DNA of 64,000 nucleotides from Salinispora arenicola (GTDB taxonomy: Bacteria; Actinomycetota; Actinomycetes; Mycobacteriales; Micromonosporaceae). The stretch covers positions 4,712,001 through 4,776,000 of the forward strand of contig NZ_VFOL01000001.1 in NCBI RefSeq assembly GCF_006716065.1. The letters are read 5' to 3'. Position 1 is the stretch's first letter; each line of letters starts with the position of its first letter. The notes under the pieces were generated by a model that did not search any database, was not told the origin of the DNA, and saw nothing but the letters and a program-made list of their open reading frames with translations. Of the stretch, positions 54,928 through 63,999 are shown one piece after another. Both the position numbers and the translations under genes were made by a program.

Positions 54928-56157
54928 ATGCAAACACGCGACAACGGTCGACCCGTTTCATCGTTGGAGCGAAACAAAGGTTGGTGGGGCCAGGTGGAAT
55001 CCACGACCCATGGTGTAGTGGCGCGAGAAGGAACCCGTCCGCTTGCAAATCTGACCGAGATCGCCATACCTATCCACAACGAGGAGAAGGTTCTCGTCGC
55101 AAGCATTCACCGGCTGCGTCGTCACCTTCAGAAGCACTTTCCGTACCCGTTCGTCATCACCATCGCGGACAACGGGAGCACCGACCGCAGCTGGGAGCTG
55201 GCCACGCAACTGGCCGGGGAACTGCCCGACGTACGGGCCATCCGGGTGCCGGTGAAGGGCCGTGGCGGTGCCATCCGGTACGCATGGACGCACAGCGAGG
55301 CCACGGTGGTCGCCTACATGGACGTGGACTTGTCCATTGACCTCGACGCCTTCGCACCCCTGGTCGCGGCGGTGATGTCCGGGCACAGCGACATCGCCAT
55401 CGGCACCCGCTACGCGCAGGGGTCGTTTGTGGCCCGTTCAGCCAAACGGGCGTTTTTCTCACGGGCGCTGAACTCCTTGCTGCGCAACGTGCTCGGAGCC
55501 AGGTTCTCCGATGCCATGTGTGGGTTCAAGGCCGCCCGCCGAGAGTCAATCCAGCCGATCCTGCGGATGGTCACCGACAACCGGTGGTTCTTTGACCCGG
55601 AGATGCTGCTGTACGCCCAGCGTAGCGGGCTGCGGATCCACGAGGTGCCGGTGGTGTGCATCGATGATCCGGACAGCTCGGTGCACGTCATCCGGGACGC
55701 CGCCGACGACCTGCGGGCCATGGTGGGGGTGGCCAGACGACTGACCGGTGGGCTGGCCTCGCCGTGGTTTGTCGCCGTCTGGATGCTGTGCACCGCGCTA
55801 TACGCCGTGCTCTACGTCGCGTTGGACCGCGTCCTGCCGATGTGGTGGGCCAACGCACTCGCACTGGTGGTCGCCGTGCTGGCCAACACCGCGGCGCTGC
55901 GCACGTTCAGCTTCGGGGTGCGGGGAGCTGCTCGAGCTATCCGCTACCAACTGGCGACCTGGTTGGATTTCGCCTTGCGGCTCGTGCTGTCCAGCATGGC
56001 CATCACAGCGCTGTTCCTGATCGGAGCCAGCATCCCGGCACCGGTCGAGGCCGCGGTGGTCTTCGGGTCGATCGCGATCGCCAGCTGGCTGCTGTCCCGG
56101 CTGCTGTCCCGGCGCGGCGGGACGGTCGAACCGTCATATGGTGTCCACCGCCGCTGA
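54928..56157 (+). CDS. GT2 polyprenyl-phosphate glycosyltransferase with C-terminal membrane domain
   Basis: A 409-residue protein. The N-terminal GT2 catalytic domain has IPIHNEEKVL, ADNGSTDRSWELA, MDVDLSIDL (DxD), GTRYAQGS and CGFKAARR, in the DPM1/ALG5 manner. Four C-terminal helices from about residue 285 resemble GtrA. It would put a sugar on polyprenyl phosphate at the cytoplasmic membrane face. The start is uncertain: ATG 54928 is used, and GTG near 54994 is possible. Confidence 0.82.
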   Translation: MQTRDNGRPVSSLERNKGWWGQVESTTHGVVAREGTRPLANLTEIAIPIHNEEKVLVASIHRLRRHLQKHFPYPFVITIADNGSTDRSWELATQLAGELPDVRAIRVPVKGRGGAIRYAWTHSEATVVAYMDVDLSIDLDAFAPLVAAVMSGHSDIAIGTRYAQGSFVARSAKRAFFSRALNSLLRNVLGARFSDAMCGFKAARRESIQPILRMVTDNRWFFDPEMLLYAQRSGLRIHEVPVVCIDDPDSSVHVIRDAADDLRAMVGVARRLTGGLASPWFVAVWMLCTALYAVLYVALDRVLPMWWANALALVVAVLANTAALRTFSFGVRGAARAIRYQLATWLDFALRLVLSSMAITALFLIGASIPAPVEAAVVFGSIAIASWLLSRLLSRRGGTVEPSYGVHRR

Positions 56158-56303
56158 TTCCCCGGACGATATTCGCACGCTTTCCAGTGCTGGATCTCGC
56201 CGCAAGTTCAGAGATGTAGGCCGTGACGAACAGGTGCGAGGATACCCGCAGCGAATAGCCCGGGACCAGTCCGGGCACAGACCCGACCGGCGGGAGTCAA
56301 TTC

Positions 56304-57203
56304 ATGAGCGTTCGAGAGACAGAGTCCGCGAACGTCGTAGTGGCCGATAAGGATAACGCCAAGAAGCGTGTCGTTGTCACCGGTGGTCGCGGATTCATCG
56401 GACAGGCTGCCGCCCGCGCGCTGATCAACCGTGGATACCAGCCCGCCATCTATGACCTGCCGGACGCCGACGTGCGCGACGGGAAGGCCATCCGGGCGGC
56501 CATGGAGGGCAGCCACGCGGTCATCCACCTCGCCGGCGTGCTTGGCACCCACGAGCTGTTCGACGCGATCGACCTCGCCATCGACATCAACGTCAAGGGC
56601 GCGACGCGGGTGCTTGAGGCGGTCAGGGACTGCGGGGCCCGCTACGTCGGCCTGACCCTGCCGGCGGTGTTCCCCAGCGTCTACGCGGCCACCAAGGGCG
56701 CGGCGGTCGCCATGGAACGCGCCTTCCACCACACCTACGGCGTGCCGGTCTCCCGGGTACTCGCGTTCAACGCGTACGGGCCGGCGCAGAAGCACGGACC
56801 GGGCAACCCGCAAAAGATCCTGCCGACCTTCGCCGTGGAGGCGTGGGCGAACCGGCCCATCCCGATCTGGGGCGACGGCAGCCAGACCGTCGACCTGGTG
56901 CACGTCGACGACCTCGGCGATCTGCTGGTCGACGCGATCGGGCACGGCGACAACTTCACTCTCGACGGCGGCACCGGCAAGGCGGTCAGCGTCAACGACC
57001 TGGCGAACTTCGTCATCGAGGTGACGGGGTCGACGGCCGGCGTACGCCACATGCCGATGCGTCGTGGTGAGGTCCCGACGGAGATCGTCGCGACCGGCCA
57101 GGGCTGGGACCGGATCGACTGGCGGCCCCAGCTGGACTGGGACCGGGTGGCGGAGTCCGTGGAGTCCTACCGACACTGGAACTCGCCGGCCCCGGTCAAC
57201 TGA
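56304..57203 (+). CDS. NAD-dependent sugar epimerase/dehydratase
   Basis: A 299-residue extended SDR with VVVTGGRGFIGQAAARAL near residue 23, HLAGVLGT, the YAATK catalytic Tyr/Lys and NAYGPAQKHGPGNPQKI. It acts on nucleotide sugars in the pathway that also includes the aminotransferase at 57926. A 146-bp gap before it has a short imperfect hairpin near 56258-56276 and no gene. Confidence 0.87.
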   Translation: MSVRETESANVVVADKDNAKKRVVVTGGRGFIGQAAARALINRGYQPAIYDLPDADVRDGKAIRAAMEGSHAVIHLAGVLGTHELFDAIDLAIDINVKGATRVLEAVRDCGARYVGLTLPAVFPSVYAATKGAAVAMERAFHHTYGVPVSRVLAFNAYGPAQKHGPGNPQKILPTFAVEAWANRPIPIWGDGSQTVDLVHVDDLGDLLVDAIGHGDNFTLDGGTGKAVSVNDLANFVIEVTGSTAGVRHMPMRRGEVPTEIVATGQGWDRIDWRPQLDWDRVAESVESYRHWNSPAPVN

Positions 57204-57215
57204 CCGATCACCGAG

Positions 57216-57929
57216 ATGGACCTCTCCGAGCTCCAGAAGATTACTGACCTCGAGGACCGGCACTTCTGGTACCGGGAACGGCGGGCCATCCTCGCTCGGG
57301 AGCTGAAGCGGATCGGCCCGCCCCGACCGGGCGCCCGCGCGCTGGATATCGGTGCCGCCGGGGGCGGCAACACCCGGGTCATCAGCGCGCACGGCTGGCG
57401 GGCGGTGGCGACGGACTACTCCGAGGACGTTGTCGCCACCGCCCACCAGCGCGGCGTGGACGCGATCCTCGCGGATGCCCGCGACCTCCCGGTGGATTCT
57501 GGCGCGTACGGCTTCGTGTCGGCTATGGACGTGCTCGAGCACATCAAGGAGGATCACCTCGTCACGCGGGAGATCGCGCGGGTGCTCGAGCCGAACGGCA
57601 GTGCGTTCATCACGGTGCCGTGCGGCAGGTCGCTGTGGTCGGCGCACGACACCGCGGTCGGTCACGTCCGTCGGTACGACCGGCGGCAACTGACCCGGGT
57701 CATCGAGGGGGCCGGGCTGGTGATCGACCGGATGTGGAGTTGGAACGTCCTGCTGCGGCCGGTCGTCGCCCTGCGCCGCCGGCAGTCCGCGGGCAGCGAC
57801 ATGGAGGAGCTGCCCGCGTTGGTCAACGGCGCGCTCACCGCCATCCTGGTGGCCGAACGCTACCTGCCTGTGAAGTCCCTACCAGGAGTCTCGCTGATGG
57901 TGCGCGCGCACAAGGGGGTACCCGAATGA
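57216..57929 (+). CDS. SAM-dependent methyltransferase
   Basis: A 237-residue class I methyltransferase: LEDRHFWYRERRAIL at the N-terminus, SAM loop ALDIGAAGGGNTRV, TDYSEDVV and SAMDVLEHIKEDH. The HFWYRERR start is common in methyltransferases of glycan and exopolysaccharide clusters. It is joined to the aminotransferase by ATGA overlap. Confidence 0.86.
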   Translation: MDLSELQKITDLEDRHFWYRERRAILARELKRIGPPRPGARALDIGAAGGGNTRVISAHGWRAVATDYSEDVVATAHQRGVDAILADARDLPVDSGAYGFVSAMDVLEHIKEDHLVTREIARVLEPNGSAFITVPCGRSLWSAHDTAVGHVRRYDRRQLTRVIEGAGLVIDRMWSWNVLLRPVVALRRRQSAGSDMEELPALVNGALTAILVAERYLPVKSLPGVSLMVRAHKGVPE

Positions 57930-59053
57930 ACCTTGCCGTTCCCGCCCAGGTCTACGACTTCCCCGCCGAAGACATCGACTTCATCACCGGCGAACTACGG
58001 AGCATGCTCGAGGGCGGCCGGTATCTCACCGGCGGTCAGGTCAGCGCGCGGTTCGAGAAGGCATTCTCCCGGCAGCACGGCGACCTGATGGCCAGTGCGG
58101 TCAACAGCGGCACCGCCGCGTTGGAGGCCATTCTCACCAGCGTCGACGTCCGAGGTGGTGAGGTGATCGTGCCCACCAACACCTTCGGGGCCACCGGGTT
58201 CGCCGTGGTCCGGGCCGGCGCCCGGCCGGTCTTCGCGGACATGCTGCCCGACTTCACCGTCGATCCCGCCGACGTCGCACGGCGGATCACCGACCGCACG
58301 AAGGCGATCGTCACCGTGCACATCGGTGGCCTGGTCTCGCCCGCGACCCTCGAACTCGTCGAGCTGTGCCGCGACCGGGGCATCGCACTCGTCGAGGATG
58401 CCGCCCACGCTCACGGCAGCACATTGCACGGCCGTCCGGCCGGCAGCTTCGGGATCGCCGCCGCGTTCTCGTTCTACGCCACGAAGGTGATGACCACCGG
58501 CGAGGGCGGCATGGTGCTCACCAGTGACGATCGGGTACACCGGACAGTGCGGATGCTGCGCGACCAGGCGAAGGTGGACGGTAACCGGCACGAAGCGATC
58601 GGCGCGAACTGGCGGATGAGCGAGGTGTCCGCCATGTTCGGCCTGGCGCAGATCGCCCGGCTCCCCGACTTCGTCGCCCGACGCAGGGAGATCGCCGAAC
58701 GGTACCGGCAGAAGTTGTCGGGCGTCCCCGGGATCACCGTGCTGTCGGAGGCAGGCGGGGCCCGGTCCTGCTACTACAAGGTCATCGCTGTGCTCGAGGG
58801 AGTCGAACCGGCGGTGCTACGGGAGGAACTGCGCGACAGGTACGACGTCACCCTCGGCGGCGCCGTGTACGACCTGCCGATGCACCAGCAACCGGTGTTC
58901 CGGCAGTACGCCGACGGGCCGCTGCCGGTTGCCGAGGACCTGTGCCGACGGCACATCTGCCCACCGGTCTACCCGTCACTGACCGAGGCGCAGCTCGATC
59001 ACGTGGTCACGGCCCTCACGGAACGGATGAACTCCCACCTGGCGATGGGATGA
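57926..59053 (+). CDS. DegT/DnrJ/EryC1 PLP sugar aminotransferase
   Basis: A 375-residue PLP enzyme; ATG 57926 overlaps the methyltransferase stop. NSGTAALEAIL, VPTNTFGATGFAV, VEDAAHAHGS and the Schiff-base Lys in SFYATKVMTTGEGG are all in place. It would make an amino sugar from a keto-sugar nucleotide, following the epimerase. The gene lies in a continuous operon from 56304 to 60850. Confidence 0.9.
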   Translation: MNLAVPAQVYDFPAEDIDFITGELRSMLEGGRYLTGGQVSARFEKAFSRQHGDLMASAVNSGTAALEAILTSVDVRGGEVIVPTNTFGATGFAVVRAGARPVFADMLPDFTVDPADVARRITDRTKAIVTVHIGGLVSPATLELVELCRDRGIALVEDAAHAHGSTLHGRPAGSFGIAAAFSFYATKVMTTGEGGMVLTSDDRVHRTVRMLRDQAKVDGNRHEAIGANWRMSEVSAMFGLAQIARLPDFVARRREIAERYRQKLSGVPGITVLSEAGGARSCYYKVIAVLEGVEPAVLREELRDRYDVTLGGAVYDLPMHQQPVFRQYADGPLPVAEDLCRRHICPPVYPSLTEAQLDHVVTALTERMNSHLAMG

Positions 59054-60108
59054 CCACCGAGGTGGTCCCCGGACGGAGGCGCCCGGCTCACAGGCGCCTC
59101 CGCACGGGCACGGCGGTCATCGGGGACCATGGGTTGATGGTGGTGGACAGGTATCTGCGGGCGCTCCTGCCATGGTCGTCGCCAGACGAGCCGGGTCCCG
59201 ATGACACCGTCGTCGCGGTGCGCGTCGGCGGGGATCCCGGCAACGCCCGGACGTTCTGTCTGGTCTTCGACTCGACAGATCTCGTCGGCTGCTGGTGGCG
59301 GGACGTGCCGACGCCGGCTGTACGGCTGAGCGCCCCCCGGTCGGCGTTACGCGAGGTGGTGTCGCGTGCCCGTACGGGCTCGGCGGCCGTCATGTCCGGC
59401 CGGGTGTCGATCGACGGGGACCGGCGGACATTGGCCCGGCTGGCCGCGTTCACGGACCGCCCGCGGATGCGGTCGTACATGGCCAGGCTGTCCGAGATGT
59501 TCGGATCCGAGGTTCCGTGCCCACCGCCCGCACCCGGTTTGCGCACCGGCTCACCGGTCGTGGCGGTACTCGGGTCACCGAACGATCCGGGTGGCGCGAT
59601 CAGCCGGATCGCCATGGACCGGTGCCAAGCCGCCGTCGAGCTGTGCCGCGTCCAGCCCGGTGCGCACCTGGTGCTCACCGGCGGTTTCGGTGCCCAGTTC
59701 AACACCAGCAGCCAGCCCCACTGGCAACACTGCGCGCGGTGGATCACTCAGCGGTGGGCAGGCGCCGGGCACCGCATCGTCGGCGCGGTGGAGTCGCGCC
59801 ACACCTATGAGGACATCTTCCTCGTGCGCGAGGTCGTCCGGTCCATCGGATCGCCCCCAGTCACGGTGGTGACGTCCGACTACCACGCGGCACGGGTCCG
59901 GCTGCTGCTCGACCTGTTGCTGCCGGAGGCCGCCGTGCACGCCACCACCCATCCCACTATCGACCACGACGAGCGGCGCCGGCTCGACCGCCACGAGTCC
60001 CGGGCGCTCCCCCTGACGGTGGCGGCGACCCTGCTCTTCGGCGCTGACCCGCGTCCCGGCATGTCTCTTGACGTCGACGGGGGCAGGCTGGTCCTGCGCC
60101 CGCTCTGA
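59050..60108 (+). CDS. SCP2-like domain fused to YdcF/DUF218 domain
   Basis: A 352-residue protein beginning at an ATG that overlaps the aminotransferase stop. Residues 30-140 look like an SCP2-type lipid-binding fold (LVFDSTDLVGCWW, SGRVSIDGDRRTLARL). Residues 165-340 are a YdcF/SanA-like domain (AVLGSPNDPGG, LVLTGGFGAQFN, ESRHTYEDIFLVREVV, TVVTSDYHAARV). YdcF domains bind nucleotide cofactors and are linked to envelope metabolism. The function here is unknown. Confidence 0.75.
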   Translation: MTTEVVPGRRRPAHRRLRTGTAVIGDHGLMVVDRYLRALLPWSSPDEPGPDDTVVAVRVGGDPGNARTFCLVFDSTDLVGCWWRDVPTPAVRLSAPRSALREVVSRARTGSAAVMSGRVSIDGDRRTLARLAAFTDRPRMRSYMARLSEMFGSEVPCPPPAPGLRTGSPVVAVLGSPNDPGGAISRIAMDRCQAAVELCRVQPGAHLVLTGGFGAQFNTSSQPHWQHCARWITQRWAGAGHRIVGAVESRHTYEDIFLVREVVRSIGSPPVTVVTSDYHAARVRLLLDLLLPEAAVHATTHPTIDHDERRRLDRHESRALPLTVAATLLFGADPRPGMSLDVDGGRLVLRPL

Positions 60109-60124
60109 CCTATCGGAGGAACAG

Positions 60125-60850
60125 ATGGGTTCCCGGACGCCGCAGTGGGTGCGGCCGAGCGACTGGCTCGATTTCTGGAACGGCGCGCAACACCTGTACG
60201 TCAACGACCGGCACCGGGAGGTCCACTTCCGGGACACCTCGGCCCGGATCCTGGCGCTGGCCCGGGATCCCGGGGCGCACCTGCTCGACTACGGTCCAGG
60301 AGAGGCGACGTACGCCGACCAGATCGCCGCAGCCGTCGGGCGGCTGACCCTCTGTGAGGCCGCAGACCAGCCCCGGCGGAAGCTGGCAGCACGCTTCGCC
60401 GGCAACCCGAAGGTGCACGTGGTGCAGCCGGCCGCTCTCGCCGAGCTGGTCGACTCGTCGGTCGACCTGATGGTGGTCAACTCCGTCGTCCAGTATCTTA
60501 GGCGCGACGAGCTGAGGCAGCTCCTCGTGCTGGCCCGTCGACTGCTCACGCCCGATGGCCGACTGGTCATCGGAGATGTCATTCCCCGACGGGCGAGCGT
60601 GATCTCGGAGGTGGCGGCGATCCTGCGACTGGCGTCCCGGGAGCGGTTCCTGGTCGCCGCGGTCGCCTCGCTCGTGGTGACCGCCTTCTCGCCGTACTCG
60701 CGGATCCGCGCTCGACTAGGGTTGAGCCGCTACGACGAGGCGGACATGGTGGCGCTGCTGGGCGCCGCGGGGTTCGCGGCGGTGCGGCAGCCGTTCAACC
60801 TGAGCCACAACCCGGCCCGCCTGACGTTCGTGGCCACCCCGCACGCCTGA
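60125..60850 (+). CDS. SAM-dependent methyltransferase
   Basis: A 241-residue class I methyltransferase, ATG 60125 behind CGGAGGA. The SAM loop is LLDYGPGEATYADQI, the motif IV region MVVNSVVQYLRRDEL, followed by LLTPDGRLVIGDVIP. Basic and hydrophobic segments in the C-terminal third hint at membrane contact. Its last 26 bp are repeated 47 bp downstream. Confidence 0.84.
   Translation: MGSRTPQWVRPSDWLDFWNGAQHLYVNDRHREVHFRDTSARILALARDPGAHLLDYGPGEATYADQIAAAVGRLTLCEAADQPRRKLAARFAGNPKVHVVQPAALAELVDSSVDLMVVNSVVQYLRRDELRQLLVLARRLLTPDGRLVIGDVIPRRASVISEVAAILRLASRERFLVAAVASLVVTAFSPYSRIRARLGLSRYDEADMVALLGAAGFAAVRQPFNLSHNPARLTFVATPHA
60820..60845. repeat. 26-bp direct repeat, copy 1
   Basis: The end of the methyltransferase coding region is repeated exactly at 60867-60892. 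It looks like a recent local duplication of the gene's 3' end. Confidence 0.9.
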
Positions 60851-60866
60851 CTTCCGAGGCCCCACA

Positions 60867-60892
60867 CCTGACGTTCGTGGCCACCCCGCACG
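60867..60892. repeat. 26-bp direct repeat, copy 2
   Basis: Exact copy of 60820-60845, lying in the intergenic region just after the methyltransferase stop. Confidence 0.9.
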
Positions 60893-60950
60893 ACCGTGAG
60901 TGGCCTGACCCGGTCGACCGTGGGTATTCGCGGTCGACGCTCGATTCACG

Positions 60951-60982
60951 CCGGTGTGGACCGCCGTGGCGGTCCACACCGG
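60951..60982. terminator. Perfect 14-bp hairpin between convergent genes
   Basis: Positions 60951-60964 pair perfectly with 60969-60982 around a 4-nt loop. It sits between the convergent methyltransferase and O-methyltransferase genes, so it can serve both. Confidence 0.8.
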
Positions 60983-60991
60983 CTCTCCGCA

Positions 60992-62047
60992 CTAGACGAT
61001 CTTCGAACACTCGATGACGCTGTGCACACCGTGGATACCGGTGGAAAGCCCCCCGAGGGGGGTGATGTTCCTCAGCGTGAACCCGGCCAGGGCGAGCAGT
61101 TCGCGGTACTCGGTCTCGGTGCGTTCGGCACCGCCCACGGTCAGCATCATATTGAGATCGCTACCGGTCACCATCAGATCGGTCGGGGACTCAGTGACCT
61201 GGTCGGACACGACCGGCTCGACGATCAGCAGTCGACCGTCCGCCGGCATCACCCGGTGCACGTTGCGCAGGATGGTCAACGACCGCTCGTCGTTCCAGTC
61301 GTGGATGACGCTCTTGAGCACGTAGGCGTCGCCCCCTTCCGGCACCTCCACGAAGAAGTCACCGCCGACGACCTGGCACCGGTCGGCCAGGTCGGAGGCA
61401 GCGACCTCGTCCCGGACGGTAGCCACGACGTGCGGCAGGTCATACACCGTCCCCCGGACACCGGGGTTGGCCCGCAGGATGCTGCGGACGAGCATGCCGT
61501 GGCCGCCACCGACATCGACTACGGTGCCGAACCCCGAGAAGTCGTACACGTCGAGAACCGCGCCGGCGATCTTCGAGGCGAAGTACGTCATCGCCCGGTT
61601 GAAGACCATGCCCTCGTCCGGATGCTGCGGGAAGTAGCCGAACGCTGGGACACCGTAGGCGTGCTCGAAGACGGGCCCGCCGGTGCGCAGCCCATGCTCC
61701 AGATCGGCCCACAGCCGCTGCGTCAGCGGCCCCGCGAACACCCACACCACGTCGCGCAGCGAGTCGGGTACGTCGCTGCGGAGCAGCTGGCCCTTGTCGC
61801 TCAGAACGAACCGCCCGTCGGGTTGCTGGACGAGCATCCCCGCGCTGGCCAGCAGGCGTAGCAGTCGGGTCACCGCGTGCGGGTCGGCGCCGAGTTTCTC
61901 GGCGACCGCCACCCCGGTGCCGGGCTCCCGGGCCAGCTGGTCGATCATGCCGAGGTCGGTGGCCAGGAAAATGGCCCTCGATACATAAAAGCCTGTCATC
62001 TGCTCCATCAACTCGGCTGACGGTGCGTGGGCTTCGTTACGGCTCAT
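60992..62047 (-). CDS. O-methyltransferase (acetylserotonin/CalO6-like)
   Basis: A 351-residue dimeric-type O-methyltransferase: N-terminal dimerisation helices (MTGFYVSRAIFLATDLGMID), a winged-helix part, SAM loop VVDVGGGHGMLVRSIL, and the catalytic His in IHDWNDERSL. Enzymes of this family methylate phenolic hydroxyls in natural products. I use ATG 62047 with GGGGGCG upstream; GTG 62101, overlapping the mannosyltransferase stop by 4 bp, is an alternative. It may belong to a natural-product pathway rather than to the glycan genes. Confidence 0.86.
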   Translation of the reverse strand: MSRNEAHAPSAELMEQMTGFYVSRAIFLATDLGMIDQLAREPGTGVAVAEKLGADPHAVTRLLRLLASAGMLVQQPDGRFVLSDKGQLLRSDVPDSLRDVVWVFAGPLTQRLWADLEHGLRTGGPVFEHAYGVPAFGYFPQHPDEGMVFNRAMTYFASKIAGAVLDVYDFSGFGTVVDVGGGHGMLVRSILRANPGVRGTVYDLPHVVATVRDEVAASDLADRCQVVGGDFFVEVPEGGDAYVLKSVIHDWNDERSLTILRNVHRVMPADGRLLIVEPVVSDQVTESPTDLMVTGSDLNMMLTVGGAERTETEYRELLALAGFTLRNITPLGGLSTGIHGVHSVIECSKIV

Positions 62048-62097
62048 CTCGCCCCCTACGGCTTTGTTCTGGCCTTGCTGACATTGCGGTACACCGA

Positions 62098-63999
62098 TCA
62101 CGCCGCTCCTGCGCAGTCGAGCAGGATCGGCATCGGCATCTGAGCCGGCGGACCACCAGGCGCACCCGGCTGCCCGCCCGGCCCCTGCGGCGGCATGGGC
62201 GGTAGCGGTGCCGGAGCACCAGTCATCGGGTCGACAGGCCGACAGTTCCCGAGCGCCCAGTTGGTGATGTCGACCGCGGTCCCGCTGACGAACGAACTCC
62301 CCGGCGGCGGGGCGAGCAGGAACCGGATCTCACCGGCCCGCACCATCTCGTGGAAGGCCGGGACGGTCGGGTTGGGGTCGGTCCCGTAATAGCCACCCAT
62401 CGTCATCACCGGGGCCCCACCCGACGCCACGGTGATCGGGGTCGCCGAAATCGCCGACGGAGCCGCCATGATCCACTTCGCTGTGCCCTGGTTCCGCTCG
62501 AGGAAGTCGATCATGCGCGGGTCGACCGGCGGGTTCATCGTCATCACGAAGGCATCCGACATCGGCTTCGGCACCACGGTCAGCCCTTCTCTGCCTGGCT
62601 GATTGCCCAACGGGTTGAAGGCCACCAGGGGCTGGCTGGTCGTCAGGACCGACCAGGTCAGCGGTGCCATGAGCGCGGCAAGCGCGACGAGGCTTCCCGT
62701 CGGCTCGCGACGGGCCCCGACGAGCGCGGCGCCGACGGCGGCCACCCCGGTCACCAGCACGATCCCGGGCAGCGCCGACGGGGTCTGCGCGGTGGTCGTG
62801 TACAGCACCACCGTCGTCCACACAGTCACTGCCAGTGCCTGTGCCGCGAACAGCCAGGCACCACGGCGGTCACCCTCACCCCAGACGCTCCAGGCCGCCA
62901 GGATCCCGCCGGCACAGAGTGCGGACAGCGCCGGCACCATCATGCTGGTGTAGTAGGGGTGCAGCGTGCCGCTCATCAGGCTGAACACTGCCCAGCAGGC
63001 CACTGCCCACACAGCGAACAGCATGGTCGCGGCAACTGCCGGGTCGTCGCGACGGCGCTGGCGCAGCCGGAAGGCGAGCGCCACGACCGCCACCACCGCC
63101 AGCGGAAGCCACCACGAGACCTGGTCGGCCAGCGCGCCGGTGAACAGCCGGTCCAGGCCAGGGGGCCCCGCGTAGAACGCCTCGCCGGTGTGCAGGGATC
63201 CCAGGATCGTCTGGATCATCGGGTCGGTGGCGGCCGGGCTCTCACTGAAGTGGACGCTGCCAATGTCGACCAGGCGACCCTGGACGCTGCCGTCGGAGCT
63301 GCTGCTGATCCACGGCGGGTCGGTCACCAGGGTGGCCATCATGAGCGGCCACGCCAGCGACACGGCGGCCAGCGCGGCTCCGGCGGCCAGCAGTCCGCCC
63401 AGCCGGCGCGCTAGCCCTCCGGCGCCACTGACCAGCCACATCAGCGCGAAGCCGGGTACGACGAGGTACGCCTGGAAGAACTTCGCGTTGAAGGCCAACC
63501 CGACCAGTGCCGCCGCGCCGATCAGTGGGCCGAGCCGGCCGCGACGTACCGCCCTGATCGCCAGCCAGGCCGCCAGCACCAATGCCAGCAGCATGATCGC
63601 GTCGGGGCTGTTGTTGCGGTCGATGGCGACGTTGATCGGACTCACCGCGAGCCCGAGTGCCGCCGCCAGGGCAGTCAGCCGCGCGGGCAATCCGTCGCCG
63701 AACGCCTCCCGGACGGCGAGCGCGAGCGCGAGCACGGTGGCGGTGCCGGCAATCGCGTTCGGCAGGAACAGGGTCGCCCAGTTGAGGCCGAAAATCTTGA
63801 CCAGGAGGGCCGACGGCCAGAGCCAGACAGCGGGCTTGTCCATCGCGGCAAATCCGGCCGTGTCGAGCGCGCCGGTGAAAAACGCCGTCCAGTCCTGGGA
63901 CATGCTCAGGACAGCGGCCGTGTAGTACAGGTTTCCGTTACCGGCGGTACCGGGTGCGCCCCAGATCCGCAGGAGCGCGGCGACCGCGACGCACACGGT
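62098..63999 (-). CDS. GT39-type mannosyltransferase/ArnT-like membrane protein, 5' end outside window
   Basis: More than 630 residues with many hydrophobic segments. Near the visible N-terminus stand YYTAAVLSMSQDWTAFFTGALD and MDKPAVWLWPSALL, the signature of YkcA/YkcB-type GT39 enzymes that use polyprenyl-phosphate sugars. The C-terminal soluble tail includes MGGYYGTDPNPTV and ends in a Pro/Gly/Met-rich stretch. The frame stays open to the right edge, so the true start lies beyond it. The visible GTG at 63996 need not be the start. Confidence 0.85.
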   Translation of the reverse strand, partial: TVCVAVAALLRIWGAPGTAGNGNLYYTAAVLSMSQDWTAFFTGALDTAGFAAMDKPAVWLWPSALLVKIFGLNWATLFLPNAIAGTATVLALALAVREAFGDGLPARLTALAAALGLAVSPINVAIDRNNSPDAIMLLALVLAAWLAIRAVRRGRLGPLIGAAALVGLAFNAKFFQAYLVVPGFALMWLVSGAGGLARRLGGLLAAGAALAAVSLAWPLMMATLVTDPPWISSSSDGSVQGRLVDIGSVHFSESPAATDPMIQTILGSLHTGEAFYAGPPGLDRLFTGALADQVSWWLPLAVVAVVALAFRLRQRRRDDPAVAATMLFAVWAVACWAVFSLMSGTLHPYYTSMMVPALSALCAGGILAAWSVWGEGDRRGAWLFAAQALAVTVWTTVVLYTTTAQTPSALPGIVLVTGVAAVGAALVGARREPTGSLVALAALMAPLTWSVLTTSQPLVAFNPLGNQPGREGLTVVPKPMSDAFVMTMNPPVDPRMIDFLERNQGTAKWIMAAPSAISATPITVASGGAPVMTMGGYYGTDPNPTVPAFHEMVRAGEIRFLLAPPPGSSFVSGTAVDITNWALGNCRPVDPMTGAPAPLPPMPPQGPGGQPGAPGGPPAQMPMPILLDCAGAA

